Source: DATEHQ01 sp035279525
GTDB taxonomy: Bacteria > Chloroflexota > Dormibacteria > Dormibacterales > Dormibacteraceae
Reading direction: 5' to 3'
Assembly: GCA_035279525.1 (NCBI GenBank)
Contig: DATEHQ010000203.1
Location: 1 to 52,195 of the forward strand
Length of the DNA stretch: 52,195 bases
The position numbers and the translations under genes are program-made. The notes below the pieces were generated by a model. The model was not told the origin of the DNA. It saw only the letters and a program-made list of their open reading frames with translations, and searched no databases. This document shows, one piece after another, positions 42,114 to 49,448 of this stretch; position 1 is the stretch's first letter, and each line of letters opens with the position of its first letter.

Positions 42114-43613
42114 ATGAGCAGGGTCCGACGCGATTCGGCGTGGCGAGGATTCGCCTGGGGATGCGTCGGCGGCATCGCCCTCGTCGCCCTCATGTACCTG
42201 GCGGAGCTCGTGCTCGCCCTTCGGCCGCTGCCCCAGCTCCTCAACGAGCCGCTGCTCTCCCTCATGCCTGGCTTCGTGTTCGGCTTCCTCATCGACACCC
42301 TGCAGCACGCCGGCAAGGTGGTCGAGGAGTTCGGCCTGATCCTGGCCATGATCGTTGCCCTCGGCGTGCTCGGCGCGGCGAGCTCTGTGGCCGCGCTCCG
42401 ATGGCGCTCGCGCTACCTACCGCTTGCCTTCGCCGCCGCCGGGTGGCTGGTCGTAGTCGTCGTCTTCCTGCCCCTCGGCGGCGCGGGCTTCCTCGGCCTG
42501 ACCGACGGCCCGGCCACCCCGATCGTCTGGGCGGCGCTCTTCGCCGTCTACGGCGTGATCCTCCAGATGGGCGGCGACGCGCCCGGCGGGGTCGATCCCG
42601 GCCGGCGTCGCATCCTGAGCACCCTCCCCTTGACGATCGGCGCGCTCGGGCTGGGCGTGCTCGCGGTGCGGCTCGTGCCTGGCTGGTACCAGGCGGTGTT
42701 CAACCCCCCTGAGGCTGGACTCGCGGGTCCCTCACCGGAGCTCACCCCGGTCAAAGACTTTTACGTGGTGTCCAAGAACTTCGCCGACCCCGTCGTGGAC
42801 GGGCAGACCTGGCGCCTGCACGTCGGCGGGTTGGTCGATCGCCAGCTGACACTGTCGCTGGCCGAGCTGCGCGGACTGACCGCCCTCGACGAGTACGTGA
42901 CGCTCGAGTGCATCAGCAACAACGTCGGCGGCGCCCTCATGAGCACCGGCGGCTTCACAGGCATTTCGCTGCGCGACCTGGTGTCGATGGCGAGCCCGAA
43001 GCCCAATGGCACCTGGGTCGCCTTCAGCGCTCGCGACGGCTACACCGAAAGCCTTCGGCTCGACCTGGTCAACTCGTCGCCGGAGATCATGGTCGCCTAC
43101 GACCTGGACGGCGCGCCGCTGCCGATGAGCCATGGCTACCCGGCGCGCATGCTCATCCCCGGCCACTACGGGATGAAGGGACCGAAGTGGCTGGAGCGGA
43201 TCGACCTCGTCGACCGCGAGAGCGGCGGCTACTGGGAGCAGCAGGGGTGGGACCACAACGCGCTCGTGAAGACCACGTCCCGCATCGATGCCCCGCAGGA
43301 CGGTGTGATCCTGAAGCTCGGCCCGGTGGCGATCAGCGGCGTGGCGTTCGCCGGGAAGCGTGGTGTGAGCAAGGTCGAGTACAGCACCGACGGGGGCTCG
43401 ACCTGGAGCGAGGCCACCGCCAACACCCCGCTCTCCCCGTTCACGTGGGTGCTGTGGCAGGCGACGTGGACGCCGGCCGGTGAGGGCGCATACAGCCTCG
43501 TCGTGCGCGCGACGGATGGAACCGGAGCCGTGCAGCAGTCAGGCGGCGCGGCCAGCTACCCAAGCGGAGCGCAGGGCTACCACTCGATCCACGTCGACGT
43601 CTCGAAGGCTTAG
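42114..43613 (+). CDS. Membrane-anchored molybdopterin oxidoreductase, sulfite-oxidase family
   Basis: A protein of about 499 residues. Residues 1-195 hold about five membrane helices. The outer C-terminal part is a sulfite oxidase-type molybdopterin domain with Mo-ligand Cys in LECISNNVGG (about residue 266), PMSHGYPARMLIPGHYG and WLERIDLVDRESGGYW, then a Mo-co dimerisation domain (VSKVEYSTDGGSTW). The substrate is unknown; MsrP-like repair or another oxo transfer is possible. ATG 42114 is chosen; a GTG 21 bases upstream is an alternative. Confidence 0.9.
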   Translation: MSRVRRDSAWRGFAWGCVGGIALVALMYLAELVLALRPLPQLLNEPLLSLMPGFVFGFLIDTLQHAGKVVEEFGLILAMIVALGVLGAASSVAALRWRSRYLPLAFAAAGWLVVVVVFLPLGGAGFLGLTDGPATPIVWAALFAVYGVILQMGGDAPGGVDPGRRRILSTLPLTIGALGLGVLAVRLVPGWYQAVFNPPEAGLAGPSPELTPVKDFYVVSKNFADPVVDGQTWRLHVGGLVDRQLTLSLAELRGLTALDEYVTLECISNNVGGALMSTGGFTGISLRDLVSMASPKPNGTWVAFSARDGYTESLRLDLVNSSPEIMVAYDLDGAPLPMSHGYPARMLIPGHYGMKGPKWLERIDLVDRESGGYWEQQGWDHNALVKTTSRIDAPQDGVILKLGPVAISGVAFAGKRGVSKVEYSTDGGSTWSEATANTPLSPFTWVLWQATWTPAGEGAYSLVVRATDGTGAVQQSGGAASYPSGAQGYHSIHVDVSKA

Positions 43614-43623
43614 CTCCGACCTC

Positions 43624-43638
43624 CGTCGCGCCGCGACG
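43624..43638. terminator. Candidate bidirectional terminator hairpin
   Basis: CGTCGC and GCGACG form a 6-bp stem with a 3-base loop in the 55-base gap between two convergent genes. There is no T-run on either side, so a factor-independent terminator is only possible. Confidence 0.3.
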
Positions 43639-43668
43639 AGGCCGGACCGTGTCGCTGGGGCCGGACGC

Positions 43669-44982
43669 TCACTTCATCGTCCACAGCGCCTTGAACGTGT
43701 CCCAGCCCATGCGAAACATGCCCTGCTTGCGCAGGTGCTTGACGATCTTTCTCTGCTTGTCCCACTTCGACGTGCCATCGACGCGGAAGAACTCGTCGAG
43801 CGTCTGGTCGAGCACCTGCGGATACTTCGTGAGCATCTGAGGGTTGTGCTCGAGCAGCGGCACCGCGCCGTCGTACTTCTTCATGTCGGCCATGACCCAC
43901 GAGTGATCGAGCAGCCCCTTGTACTCGGCGAGGCGGCGCTCGGAAAAGTCGCCTCTCTCCTTCGCGCGGATCACCGTTTGACCTGCCTGGCGGCCTGACT
44001 CCATCGCCAGGTTCGACCCCTCGCGATGCACCGGGTTGGACAGCATCGCCGCGTCGCCGCACACGAGGTAGCCGGGTCCGTACACCTTCGGAATGCCGCG
44101 GTACCCACCCTCCGGGATGAGGTGAGCCAGGTACTCCACCGTCTCGGCCCCACGCAGCAGGGGCTTGATGGCCGGGTGATTCTTGAAGTGCTCCATCAGC
44201 TCGTTGGGTGAGCGCAGCGTCTGGTTGAACTCGCTCAGCAGCGCGCCGCCCCCGACGGAAAGCGTGTCCTGGTTGGTGTAGATGAACATGAACCCCGACA
44301 TTCCCATGGTCGAGTCGCCGAAGCACTCGATGGTGCAGCCCTCGCCGGCTTCGCAGTTGAACCTCTCCTCGATCAATCCCGGGTCGAGCTGCATGATCTC
44401 CTTGACCGCCATCGCCACCTCGTTGGGTCGCAGCTTGCGGCGCAGTGGCTTGCCGTCGATCACCGTCTTCTCGAGCAGGCCGGCGCCGAGTCCGATCCCC
44501 TCGCAGACGATGGTGACGTCCGCGTAGAGGTCATCGCCGCGTCCGGTGCCGACACCCACCACGCGACCGTTGCGGACGATCAGGCGATCGACCACCGTCT
44601 CCGGCACGACCATCGCCCCGGCCTTCTCCGCCTGCTCGGCGAACCACGCGTCGAAACGCGCGCGCAACACTGAATAGGAGTGCGGCGCGGCGCGGTTGCG
44701 CAGGTTCTTGTAGTCGAACCCGATGGCCGCATCAGCCGTCATCATCCAGCGCCGCTCTTCGATGATCGGCCGCTCCAGCGGAGCCTGCTTCCAATCCTCG
44801 CCTACGATCTCTTCGAGGTAGTGGTTGTAGAGGATGCCGCCCATGACGTTCTTCGAACCTGGCTTGGCCCCCCGCTCGAGGAGCGCGACCTGCAGCCCTG
44901 CCCTGGCCATGGTGATCGCCGCGGCCGACCCCGCCGGTCCGGCGCCGACGACGACCGCATCGAATTTCTCGTCGTCACCCAT
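43669..44982 (-). CDS. FixC/ETF-quinone oxidoreductase-like flavoprotein
   Basis: A 437-residue FAD protein of the FixC/geranylgeranyl reductase family. The FAD loop VVGAGPAGSAAA is near residues 10-21, with KPGSKNVMGGILY and the second FAD contact GYLVCGDAAMLSNPVHREG near 322-340. FixC proteins carry electrons from an ETF-like FixAB pair to quinone, normally with the ferredoxin FixX next door. Neither fixAB nor fixX is in the window. It starts only 9 bases from the divergent coaE start. Confidence 0.88.
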   Translation of the reverse strand: MGDDEKFDAVVVGAGPAGSAAAITMARAGLQVALLERGAKPGSKNVMGGILYNHYLEEIVGEDWKQAPLERPIIEERRWMMTADAAIGFDYKNLRNRAAPHSYSVLRARFDAWFAEQAEKAGAMVVPETVVDRLIVRNGRVVGVGTGRGDDLYADVTIVCEGIGLGAGLLEKTVIDGKPLRRKLRPNEVAMAVKEIMQLDPGLIEERFNCEAGEGCTIECFGDSTMGMSGFMFIYTNQDTLSVGGGALLSEFNQTLRSPNELMEHFKNHPAIKPLLRGAETVEYLAHLIPEGGYRGIPKVYGPGYLVCGDAAMLSNPVHREGSNLAMESGRQAGQTVIRAKERGDFSERRLAEYKGLLDHSWVMADMKKYDGAVPLLEHNPQMLTKYPQVLDQTLDEFFRVDGTSKWDKQRKIVKHLRKQGMFRMGWDTFKALWTMK

Positions 44983-44991
44983 CTATGCAAA

Positions 44992-45594
44992 TTGAAGCTC
45001 ATTGGGCTGACGGGCGGCGCCGGGTCGGGCAAGTCGACGGTCGCGCAGATGTTTCGCGAGCTGGGGGCGGCGGTCGTCGACGCCGACGAGGCAACTCACT
45101 CCGTGTATGAGCCCGGCACGCCCGGCTTCGACGCCGTGGTGCGTGAGTTCGGCCGCGAGTACGTCGGCGCCGACGGCCGGATCGACCGCGTGCGTCTGGG
45201 CGAGCTCGTGTTCAACGACGAGCAGGCACTGCGCCGCCTTAACGCGACGGTGCATCCGCTGGTGCGCAGGTGGATGACCGAGCGCACGGCCGAAGCACTC
45301 GAATCCGGAGCGCCGGTTGTCATCCAGGACATCCCGCTCCTGTTCGAAAGCAACCTGCAGGGCCTCTTTGCGTCGACAGTCCTGGTCTACGCCGCACCTG
45401 CTACCCAGGCGTCCCGGCTCGTGGACGTGCGCGGCCTGTCGCATCAGCGAGCCGGCGCCATCCTTGCCGCGCAGATGCCGATTGACAAAAAGCGCGCCCT
45501 GGCCGACATCGTCATCGACAACGACGGCTCCCTGGAGGCGACGCGCCGGCAGGTCGAGCGGGTCTGGCCCGGCCTGGTCTCGCGCGCGGTCTAG
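44992..45594 (+). CDS. coaE: Dephospho-CoA kinase
   Basis: A 200-residue kinase making CoA from dephospho-CoA and ATP, the last step of CoA synthesis. The P-loop GGAGSGKST is at 8-16, with DADEATHSVYEPG near 32-44 and the lid QDIPLLFESNL near 113-123. The TTG start at 44992 gives the normal N-terminus KLIGLTGG; the longer frame upstream is antisense to FixC. Only 9 bases separate it from the divergent gene. It ends in a CTAG shared with the convergent racemase stop. Confidence 0.93.
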   Translation: MKLIGLTGGAGSGKSTVAQMFRELGAAVVDADEATHSVYEPGTPGFDAVVREFGREYVGADGRIDRVRLGELVFNDEQALRRLNATVHPLVRRWMTERTAEALESGAPVVIQDIPLLFESNLQGLFASTVLVYAAPATQASRLVDVRGLSHQRAGAILAAQMPIDKKRALADIVIDNDGSLEATRRQVERVWPGLVSRAV

Positions 45595-46640
45595 CTGATC
45601 CCGATCTCCCTCAGGATCTCTTCGGTGTGCTCGCCGAGTCCTGGCGCCCGGCCTTCGCGCGGGCTGAGCAGTCCGCGGGCGACAACCTGCGGATGGGAAG
45701 CCACCTCATCGAGGTCCAGCGCGGGCTCGCAGCAGGCGTCGAGGCCCGAGAGCTTCGTCTCCCATTCCTCTCGCGTGAGCGAGGCGAACACCTCCTCCAT
45801 CGCCCGCTGCACGTCTGGACCTTCCTCGTACTGGCGGGCGACGAGGTCGGTCCGTCCGACCGCGACACACAGCGCGCTCCAGAATTTAGGCTCGAGCGCG
45901 CCGACGCTGTAGTAGCCGCCGTCCTTGCAGCGGTAGACGCGATAGCACGCGTATCGGCCGGCGAGGCGCTGGTCTCCGCGGCGCACCACCTCGCCGCCGG
46001 CGCGCGCGGCGAAGGCCAGCGCGAGCCAGGTGGTCGCCCCATCCGTCATCGAGACGTCGAGCCAGCGTCCTGCCTCCCCGCGGTTGACGGCCACGAGCGC
46101 GGCGAGGATGGCGACCGCCGCCTGGAGGCCTCCACCGCCAACGTCCGCGACCTGCACTGACAACGGCAGCGGCGGCCCGTCGCGCTCCCCGTTGAGCCCA
46201 AGCCCGCCGGCGATCGCCATGTAGTTGATGTCGTGACCGGCGCGCCGCGCATAGGGGCCTGTCTGCCCGTAGCCGGTGATGGAGCACATGACGAGCCGCG
46301 CGTTGCGCCCGTGCAATACATTCCAACCGAGCCCGAGCCGGTCCATCACCCCGGGACGGTTGCCCTCGACCAGGACGTGCGAGGTTTCGACCAGGCGCAG
46401 CAGCGCCTCCCGGTCGTGCTCCGTTTTGAGGTCGAGCACCAGGCTGCGCTTGTTGCGGTTCAACGCCTCGAACAGCGCGCTCCGGCCTCCCACCATCGGT
46501 GGCGTCCAGCGCATGTAGTCCCCGGTCTCAGGCTCCTCGACCTTGATCACGTCGGCACCCAGCTCCGCGAGCTGCATCGTGCAGAAGGCTCCGGGCAACA
46601 GCCGGGTGAGGTCCAGGACTCGGACCCCGGAGAGTGACAT
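45591..46640 (-). CDS. Class III CoA-transferase family, alpha-methylacyl-CoA racemase-like
   Basis: A 349-residue CaiB/BaiF-family protein. The opening LSGVRVLDLTRLLPGAFCTM and DVIKVEEPETGDYMR are conserved. GHDINYMA supplies His136 and VADVGGGG supplies Asp166, the 30-residue spacing of the catalytic pair in bacterial alpha-methylacyl-CoA racemase. It would interconvert (2R)- and (2S)-methyl acyl-CoAs before beta-oxidation of branched fatty acids. ATG 46640 was chosen over an upstream extension without family similarity. Confidence 0.88.
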   Translation of the reverse strand: MSLSGVRVLDLTRLLPGAFCTMQLAELGADVIKVEEPETGDYMRWTPPMVGGRSALFEALNRNKRSLVLDLKTEHDREALLRLVETSHVLVEGNRPGVMDRLGLGWNVLHGRNARLVMCSITGYGQTGPYARRAGHDINYMAIAGGLGLNGERDGPPLPLSVQVADVGGGGLQAAVAILAALVAVNRGEAGRWLDVSMTDGATTWLALAFAARAGGEVVRRGDQRLAGRYACYRVYRCKDGGYYSVGALEPKFWSALCVAVGRTDLVARQYEEGPDVQRAMEEVFASLTREEWETKLSGLDACCEPALDLDEVASHPQVVARGLLSPREGRAPGLGEHTEEILREIGIS

Positions 46641-46694
46641 GGTGGCGATCAATTCTGGCTCGCTGGTACGTCGGTACGAGACTTTGGGCGGTCC

Positions 46695-46717
46695 TCCATG
46701 CGTTAATAGTTCATGGA
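46695..46717. promoter_or_regulatory. Candidate operator between racemase and hypothetical gene
   Basis: TCCATG and CATGGA flank an 11-base spacer that contains TTAATA, a possible -10 box. The arm length and spacing equal those of the inverted repeat at 37449-37471, although the arm sequence differs. It lies in the 137-base divergent region, the only non-coding content I see there. Confidence 0.28.
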
Positions 46718-46777
46718 AGAGTCGCGTCACAGCATGCGCCCCAGCAAAGAGGACCCCACGAGCTTCGAGGCACAGCC

Positions 46778-47299
46778 ATGAGTTCGCGGGGCGGCCGTGA
46801 AATGCTCGGCGAGATGTCGATCAAGGTTCCCGCGCCGTTCTCAGGCGTGTCGGACCTCGGGTTCACCGCCCAGTACAGGGCACAGCAGTTCAATGAACCG
46901 CTGCGCGACGTTCCGCTCCTGTTCGAGGGGCCGCAGACGCCGATGAGGCGGCTCGCGGAGATGCTGCGACTGCTGAGCGGCACGCAGGCGGGCGCGTACT
47001 CGTGGAGCGACCCTGTGATGCTGAGCGACGAGGTCATAGTCCTCGCCTTTCGCGACCGCAGCGTCGCCGGCGAGGTGCTGTCCGACGGGGCGTCGATCGC
47101 CGACTATGTCGCGAACCTCGTGCAGCCAGTCGTCTTCACGTTTCTGCGCGACTGCGCGGCGATCGCGCACCTCCGGCTTTCCGACGTGATCGAGATGCGC
47201 GTCAGCGCCGAGAAAGACTCGATCGCGGAGCTCAGCCTTCCGCTGCAGAACATCGTCCGGCCGAATGGCGAGCGCCTGTTGTGGGGCCTGGCCGGCTAG
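46778..47299 (+). CDS. Hypothetical protein, 173 aa
   Basis: I do not recognise this protein. It is soluble and mixed alpha/beta, with no motif or membrane segment. Two helical regions (RRLAEMLRLLSG and NLVQPVVFTFLRDCAAIAHL) and a strand-rich C-terminus are predicted by eye. The ATG at 46778 has GAGG 8 bases upstream. It lies alone between divergent and convergent neighbours. Confidence 0.6.
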   Translation: MSSRGGREMLGEMSIKVPAPFSGVSDLGFTAQYRAQQFNEPLRDVPLLFEGPQTPMRRLAEMLRLLSGTQAGAYSWSDPVMLSDEVIVLAFRDRSVAGEVLSDGASIADYVANLVQPVVFTFLRDCAAIAHLRLSDVIEMRVSAEKDSIAELSLPLQNIVRPNGERLLWGLAG

Positions 47300-47308
47300 C
47301 GACCTCGC

Positions 47309-47554
47309 CTAGTGGGTTGGGCTAGCCGATGCGTGAGGCGAGGCCGACGGGGATGCTGAAGGCGTCGGCGTGGGACTTGGAATCCGCGCGCTGGTCGCCC
47401 GCGCACTGCTCGCCGTGACCGACGGCAGCGTGGCCGTCGTGCCGGGCGTGAGGTTGGCGAAGTAGAGCGCCAAGGGAACCACGATCATGCCGACTAGCAC
47501 GGTGAGCACGAAGGTCACCGCGCCCCACTCCTTCTGCAATGCGGCCCAGTTCAC
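47309..47554 (-). CDS. Small single-helix membrane protein, 81 aa
   Basis: A short protein: a polar N-terminus (MNWAALQKEWGAV), one membrane helix (TFVLTVLVGMIVVPLALYFA) and a Ser/Pro/Thr/Ala-rich tail likely outside the membrane. The start is GTG with a GGAAAG ribosome-site candidate 5 bases upstream. Its first 13 codons are duplicated 185 bases upstream by hairpin element B. No known family. Confidence 0.6.
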   Translation of the reverse strand: MNWAALQKEWGAVTFVLTVLVGMIVVPLALYFANLTPGTTATLPSVTASSARATSARIPSPTPTPSASPSASPHASASPTH

Positions 47555-47739
47555 AAGCTCTTTCCGAATAACGACGTGGAGCTCAGGCCGGATTCATTCC
47601 GGCCGTCACCATGCTCCCCAACTTCCAACCACAATCCAGCGAAGCGCGGGAGAGGTGGGGGTACCGCGGGGGAGGACAACTGTCCTTTCCCGCGCCTCCT
47701 CACCGCGCCCCACTCCTTCTGCAATGCGGCCCAGTTCAC
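47515..47739. repeat. Hairpin element, copy B, with flanking 40-bp direct repeats
   Basis: A perfect 40-base direct repeat lies at 47515-47554 and 47700-47739 and equals the first 13 codons of the small membrane protein gene. Between them (47555-47699) are hairpin 1, GGCCGGA (47586-47592) and TCCGGCC (47598-47604), and hairpin 2 at 47665-47694 with CGCGGG/CCCGCG outer and AGGACA/TGTCCT inner arms, beside GGTACC. Order and spacing match copy A at 26 kb in opposite orientation, with inner-stem sequence changed on both sides. Confidence 0.8.
47551..47739 (-). pseudogene. Duplicated gene start interrupted by hairpin element B
   Basis: The frame opens with the same GTG and 13 residues (MNWAALQKEWGAV) as the intact small membrane protein, then runs into the inserted element and encodes unrelated sequence to a stop at 47551. 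The membrane helix is missing. I read it as the leftover 5' copy produced when the element arrived, not as a working gene. Confidence 0.55.
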
Positions 47740-47798
47740 GAGCGGTGAATTCTACCTAGACAAAGAAGACGGCAGCACAGGGCGCGGAGCTGTTCGAC

Positions 47799-48068
47799 CT
47801 AGAAGTCGTCGTCGCCCGAGCCGCCGAGACCTTCCTCTTCCTTCTTCTTGCGCTGGTTCAGGATCCGGATGAAGTCCTGAGCGCGCGCGAGCGCCTTCCA
47901 GCGCTCCGGGTAGAAATCCTGGACCACGATCTGGCGGTCCGGCTGCTGGTAGACGGTGACGCACCACTTGTTGAGGGTGCGCGAAACCTCGACCTCGAAG
48001 TCCTTCTCCGCGGTCTCGTACTTGACAACTCTGTCGTCGTCGAACTTTCTTCGTCCTGAAACAGCCAT
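47799..48068 (-). CDS. Hypothetical protein, 89 aa
   Basis: A small soluble protein I do not recognise. A likely beta-rich middle (FEVEVSRTLNKWCVTVYQQP, IVVQDFYPERW) is followed by a helix and a charged KKKEEE/GGSGDDDF tail. The fold could suit a nucleic-acid or protein partner; nothing firmer can be said. A perfect TATAAT lies 46 bases upstream. It follows galU on the same strand. Confidence 0.65.
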   Translation of the reverse strand: MAVSGRRKFDDDRVVKYETAEKDFEVEVSRTLNKWCVTVYQQPDRQIVVQDFYPERWKALARAQDFIRILNQRKKKEEEGLGGSGDDDF

Positions 48069-48113
48069 AGGTAAATCACTCGGGCGGGGAATCGGCTCAT
48101 TGAGCGTCTCCCG

Positions 48114-48119
48114 ATTATA
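48114..48119 (-). promoter_or_regulatory. Candidate -10 box TATAAT for the 89-aa gene
   Basis: A perfect TATAAT on the minus strand, in the 70-base gap after galU, 46 bases before the start of the 89-residue gene. The best -35 at 17 bases is CTGAGG, a weak match. In such GC-rich DNA a perfect -10 box in the right place is notable. Confidence 0.5.
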
Positions 48120-48138
48120 AGCCCGGGCCGGGAAACCC

Positions 48139-49029
48139 TCAGGCGGATCCCCCGAGCAGGTCTCGGAGCAGCGGAGCGAGCTCTTCCCGGAGGCCGTCCC
48201 GCTTCATCGCCAGCGTGAGGTTGGCCCTCAGGTAGCCCGCGACAGTGCCAGTGTCGTAGTAGTCGCCTTCGAACTCGACGGCGACCACGCGCGAGGTCCC
48301 GATCGTGCGCCTGATGGCGTCGACCAGCTGGATCTCCTTGCCCGCTCCGGGCTCGGTCCGCCCGAGCTCCTCGAACACTGCTGGCAGCAGGACGTAACGG
48401 CCCAGCGCCGCGAGGTCGGAGGGCGCTTCCCCGGCCGGCGGCTTCTCGACGACGTCCACGACCTCGTGCAGCCCGTCGCGCGACCCGGCGGTGGCGATGA
48501 TCCCGTAGCGGCTGACCTCTTTCTTCGGCACGCGGCGCACCGCGAGCACCGTGGCACCGGTCTTGGCGTGGGCCTCGATCAGCTGCTTGAGGCACGGCTC
48601 GTTGCCCAGGATCACGTCGTCCGCCAGGAGAACGGCGCAGGCCTCACCCTCGACCAGGAGGCGAGCCGTCCACACGGCGTGGCCCAGACCGAGCGGTTCC
48701 TTCTGCTGGACGTAGGTGATGACGAGCTCGTTGCTCAGGTCGTCGACCTCGCTGAGGATGTGCAGGAGGTCGCTCTTGCCACGCTCCTCCAGGTAGTGCT
48801 CGAGCTCGAGCGACCGGTCGAAGTGGTCGACGATCGCGCGCTTGCCGCCGCCGGTCACCATGATCACCTGCTGGATACCGCTGGCGATCGCCTCTTCGAC
48901 CCCGTACTGGATCGTGGGCTTGTCGACGAGCGGCAGCATCTCTTTCGGCTGTGCTTTGGTCACCGGCAGGAAGCGGGTCCCCAGGCCCGCGGCCGGAAAG
49001 ATCGCCTTTCGGACGGCAGGCACCGTCAC
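48139..49029 (-). CDS. galU: UTP-glucose-1-phosphate uridylyltransferase
   Basis: A 296-residue nucleotidyltransferase making UDP-glucose from UTP and glucose 1-phosphate. The opening AIFPAAGLGTRFLPVTKAQP holds the nucleotide-binding loop, followed by KEMLPLVDKP, ADDVILG, and EVVDVVEKP. It supplies UDP-glucose for envelope polymers and so links to the LCP protein and possibly the GH1 enzyme. It is divergent from the thioesterase gene, 52 bases away. Confidence 0.95.
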   Translation of the reverse strand: MTVPAVRKAIFPAAGLGTRFLPVTKAQPKEMLPLVDKPTIQYGVEEAIASGIQQVIMVTGGGKRAIVDHFDRSLELEHYLEERGKSDLLHILSEVDDLSNELVITYVQQKEPLGLGHAVWTARLLVEGEACAVLLADDVILGNEPCLKQLIEAHAKTGATVLAVRRVPKKEVSRYGIIATAGSRDGLHEVVDVVEKPPAGEAPSDLAALGRYVLLPAVFEELGRTEPGAGKEIQLVDAIRRTIGTSRVVAVEFEGDYYDTGTVAGYLRANLTLAMKRDGLREELAPLLRDLLGGSA

Positions 49030-49068
49030 CGGGCTGTTGGCGCCGTCACGAACCTTCCTCTCACTAGC

Positions 49069-49077
49069 GACAATCTA
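49069..49077 (+). promoter_or_regulatory. Candidate leaderless -10 element before thioesterase
   Basis: GACAATCTA ends 4 bases before the GTG start at 49082, the same nonamer and nearly the same distance as before rarA. See 10654-10662. Confidence 0.3.
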
Positions 49078-49081
49078 TCTG

Positions 49082-49447
49082 GTGGACGTCGTCGAAGGTA
49101 TCCGACCGGGGATCGAAGGCCGCCTCGAGCGCGTCGTCGACGGCGAGCTGTTGACGCACCACGTCGGCGGTCGCGGCACGTTTTCGACCCCGGCGATGAT
49201 CGGGCTCATGGAGATCACCAGTCACCGCTCCATCGCATCCCTGCTGCCGGAGGGCCACACGTCCGTCGGATACGAGGTCCACGTCAGGCACCTCGCACCG
49301 ACCGCGCCCGGAGCCACGATCGTCGTCATCACCCGGCTCGCGGAGGTCAAGGGCAACAAGCTGTACTTCGACGTCGAGTGCCGCGATGGCGAGACGCTGC
49401 TCGGCTCAGGCATCCACAAGCGAGCGATCGTTCCGGCGACCTTCTGA
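49082..49447 (+). CDS. FlK-like hotdog thioesterase
   Basis: A 121-residue hotdog protein resembling fluoroacetyl-CoA thioesterase FlK. The FlK catalytic trio is present with the same spacing: Thr36 in FSTPAM, Glu44 in LMEITS and His70 in VRHLAPT (8 and 26 residues apart). Most such homologues are general small acyl-CoA thioesterases, so fluoroacetate resistance should not be assumed. The GTG start follows the GACAATCTA box. It ends 1 base before the next gene. Confidence 0.85.
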   Translation: MDVVEGIRPGIEGRLERVVDGELLTHHVGGRGTFSTPAMIGLMEITSHRSIASLLPEGHTSVGYEVHVRHLAPTAPGATIVVITRLAEVKGNKLYFDVECRDGETLLGSGIHKRAIVPATF

Positions 49448-49448
49448 G

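Noticed and set aside
49082..49447. Calling the thioesterase a fluoroacetate-resistance gene
   Set aside because: The catalytic trio is shared by many general small acyl-CoA thioesterases; nothing else points to fluoroacetate.
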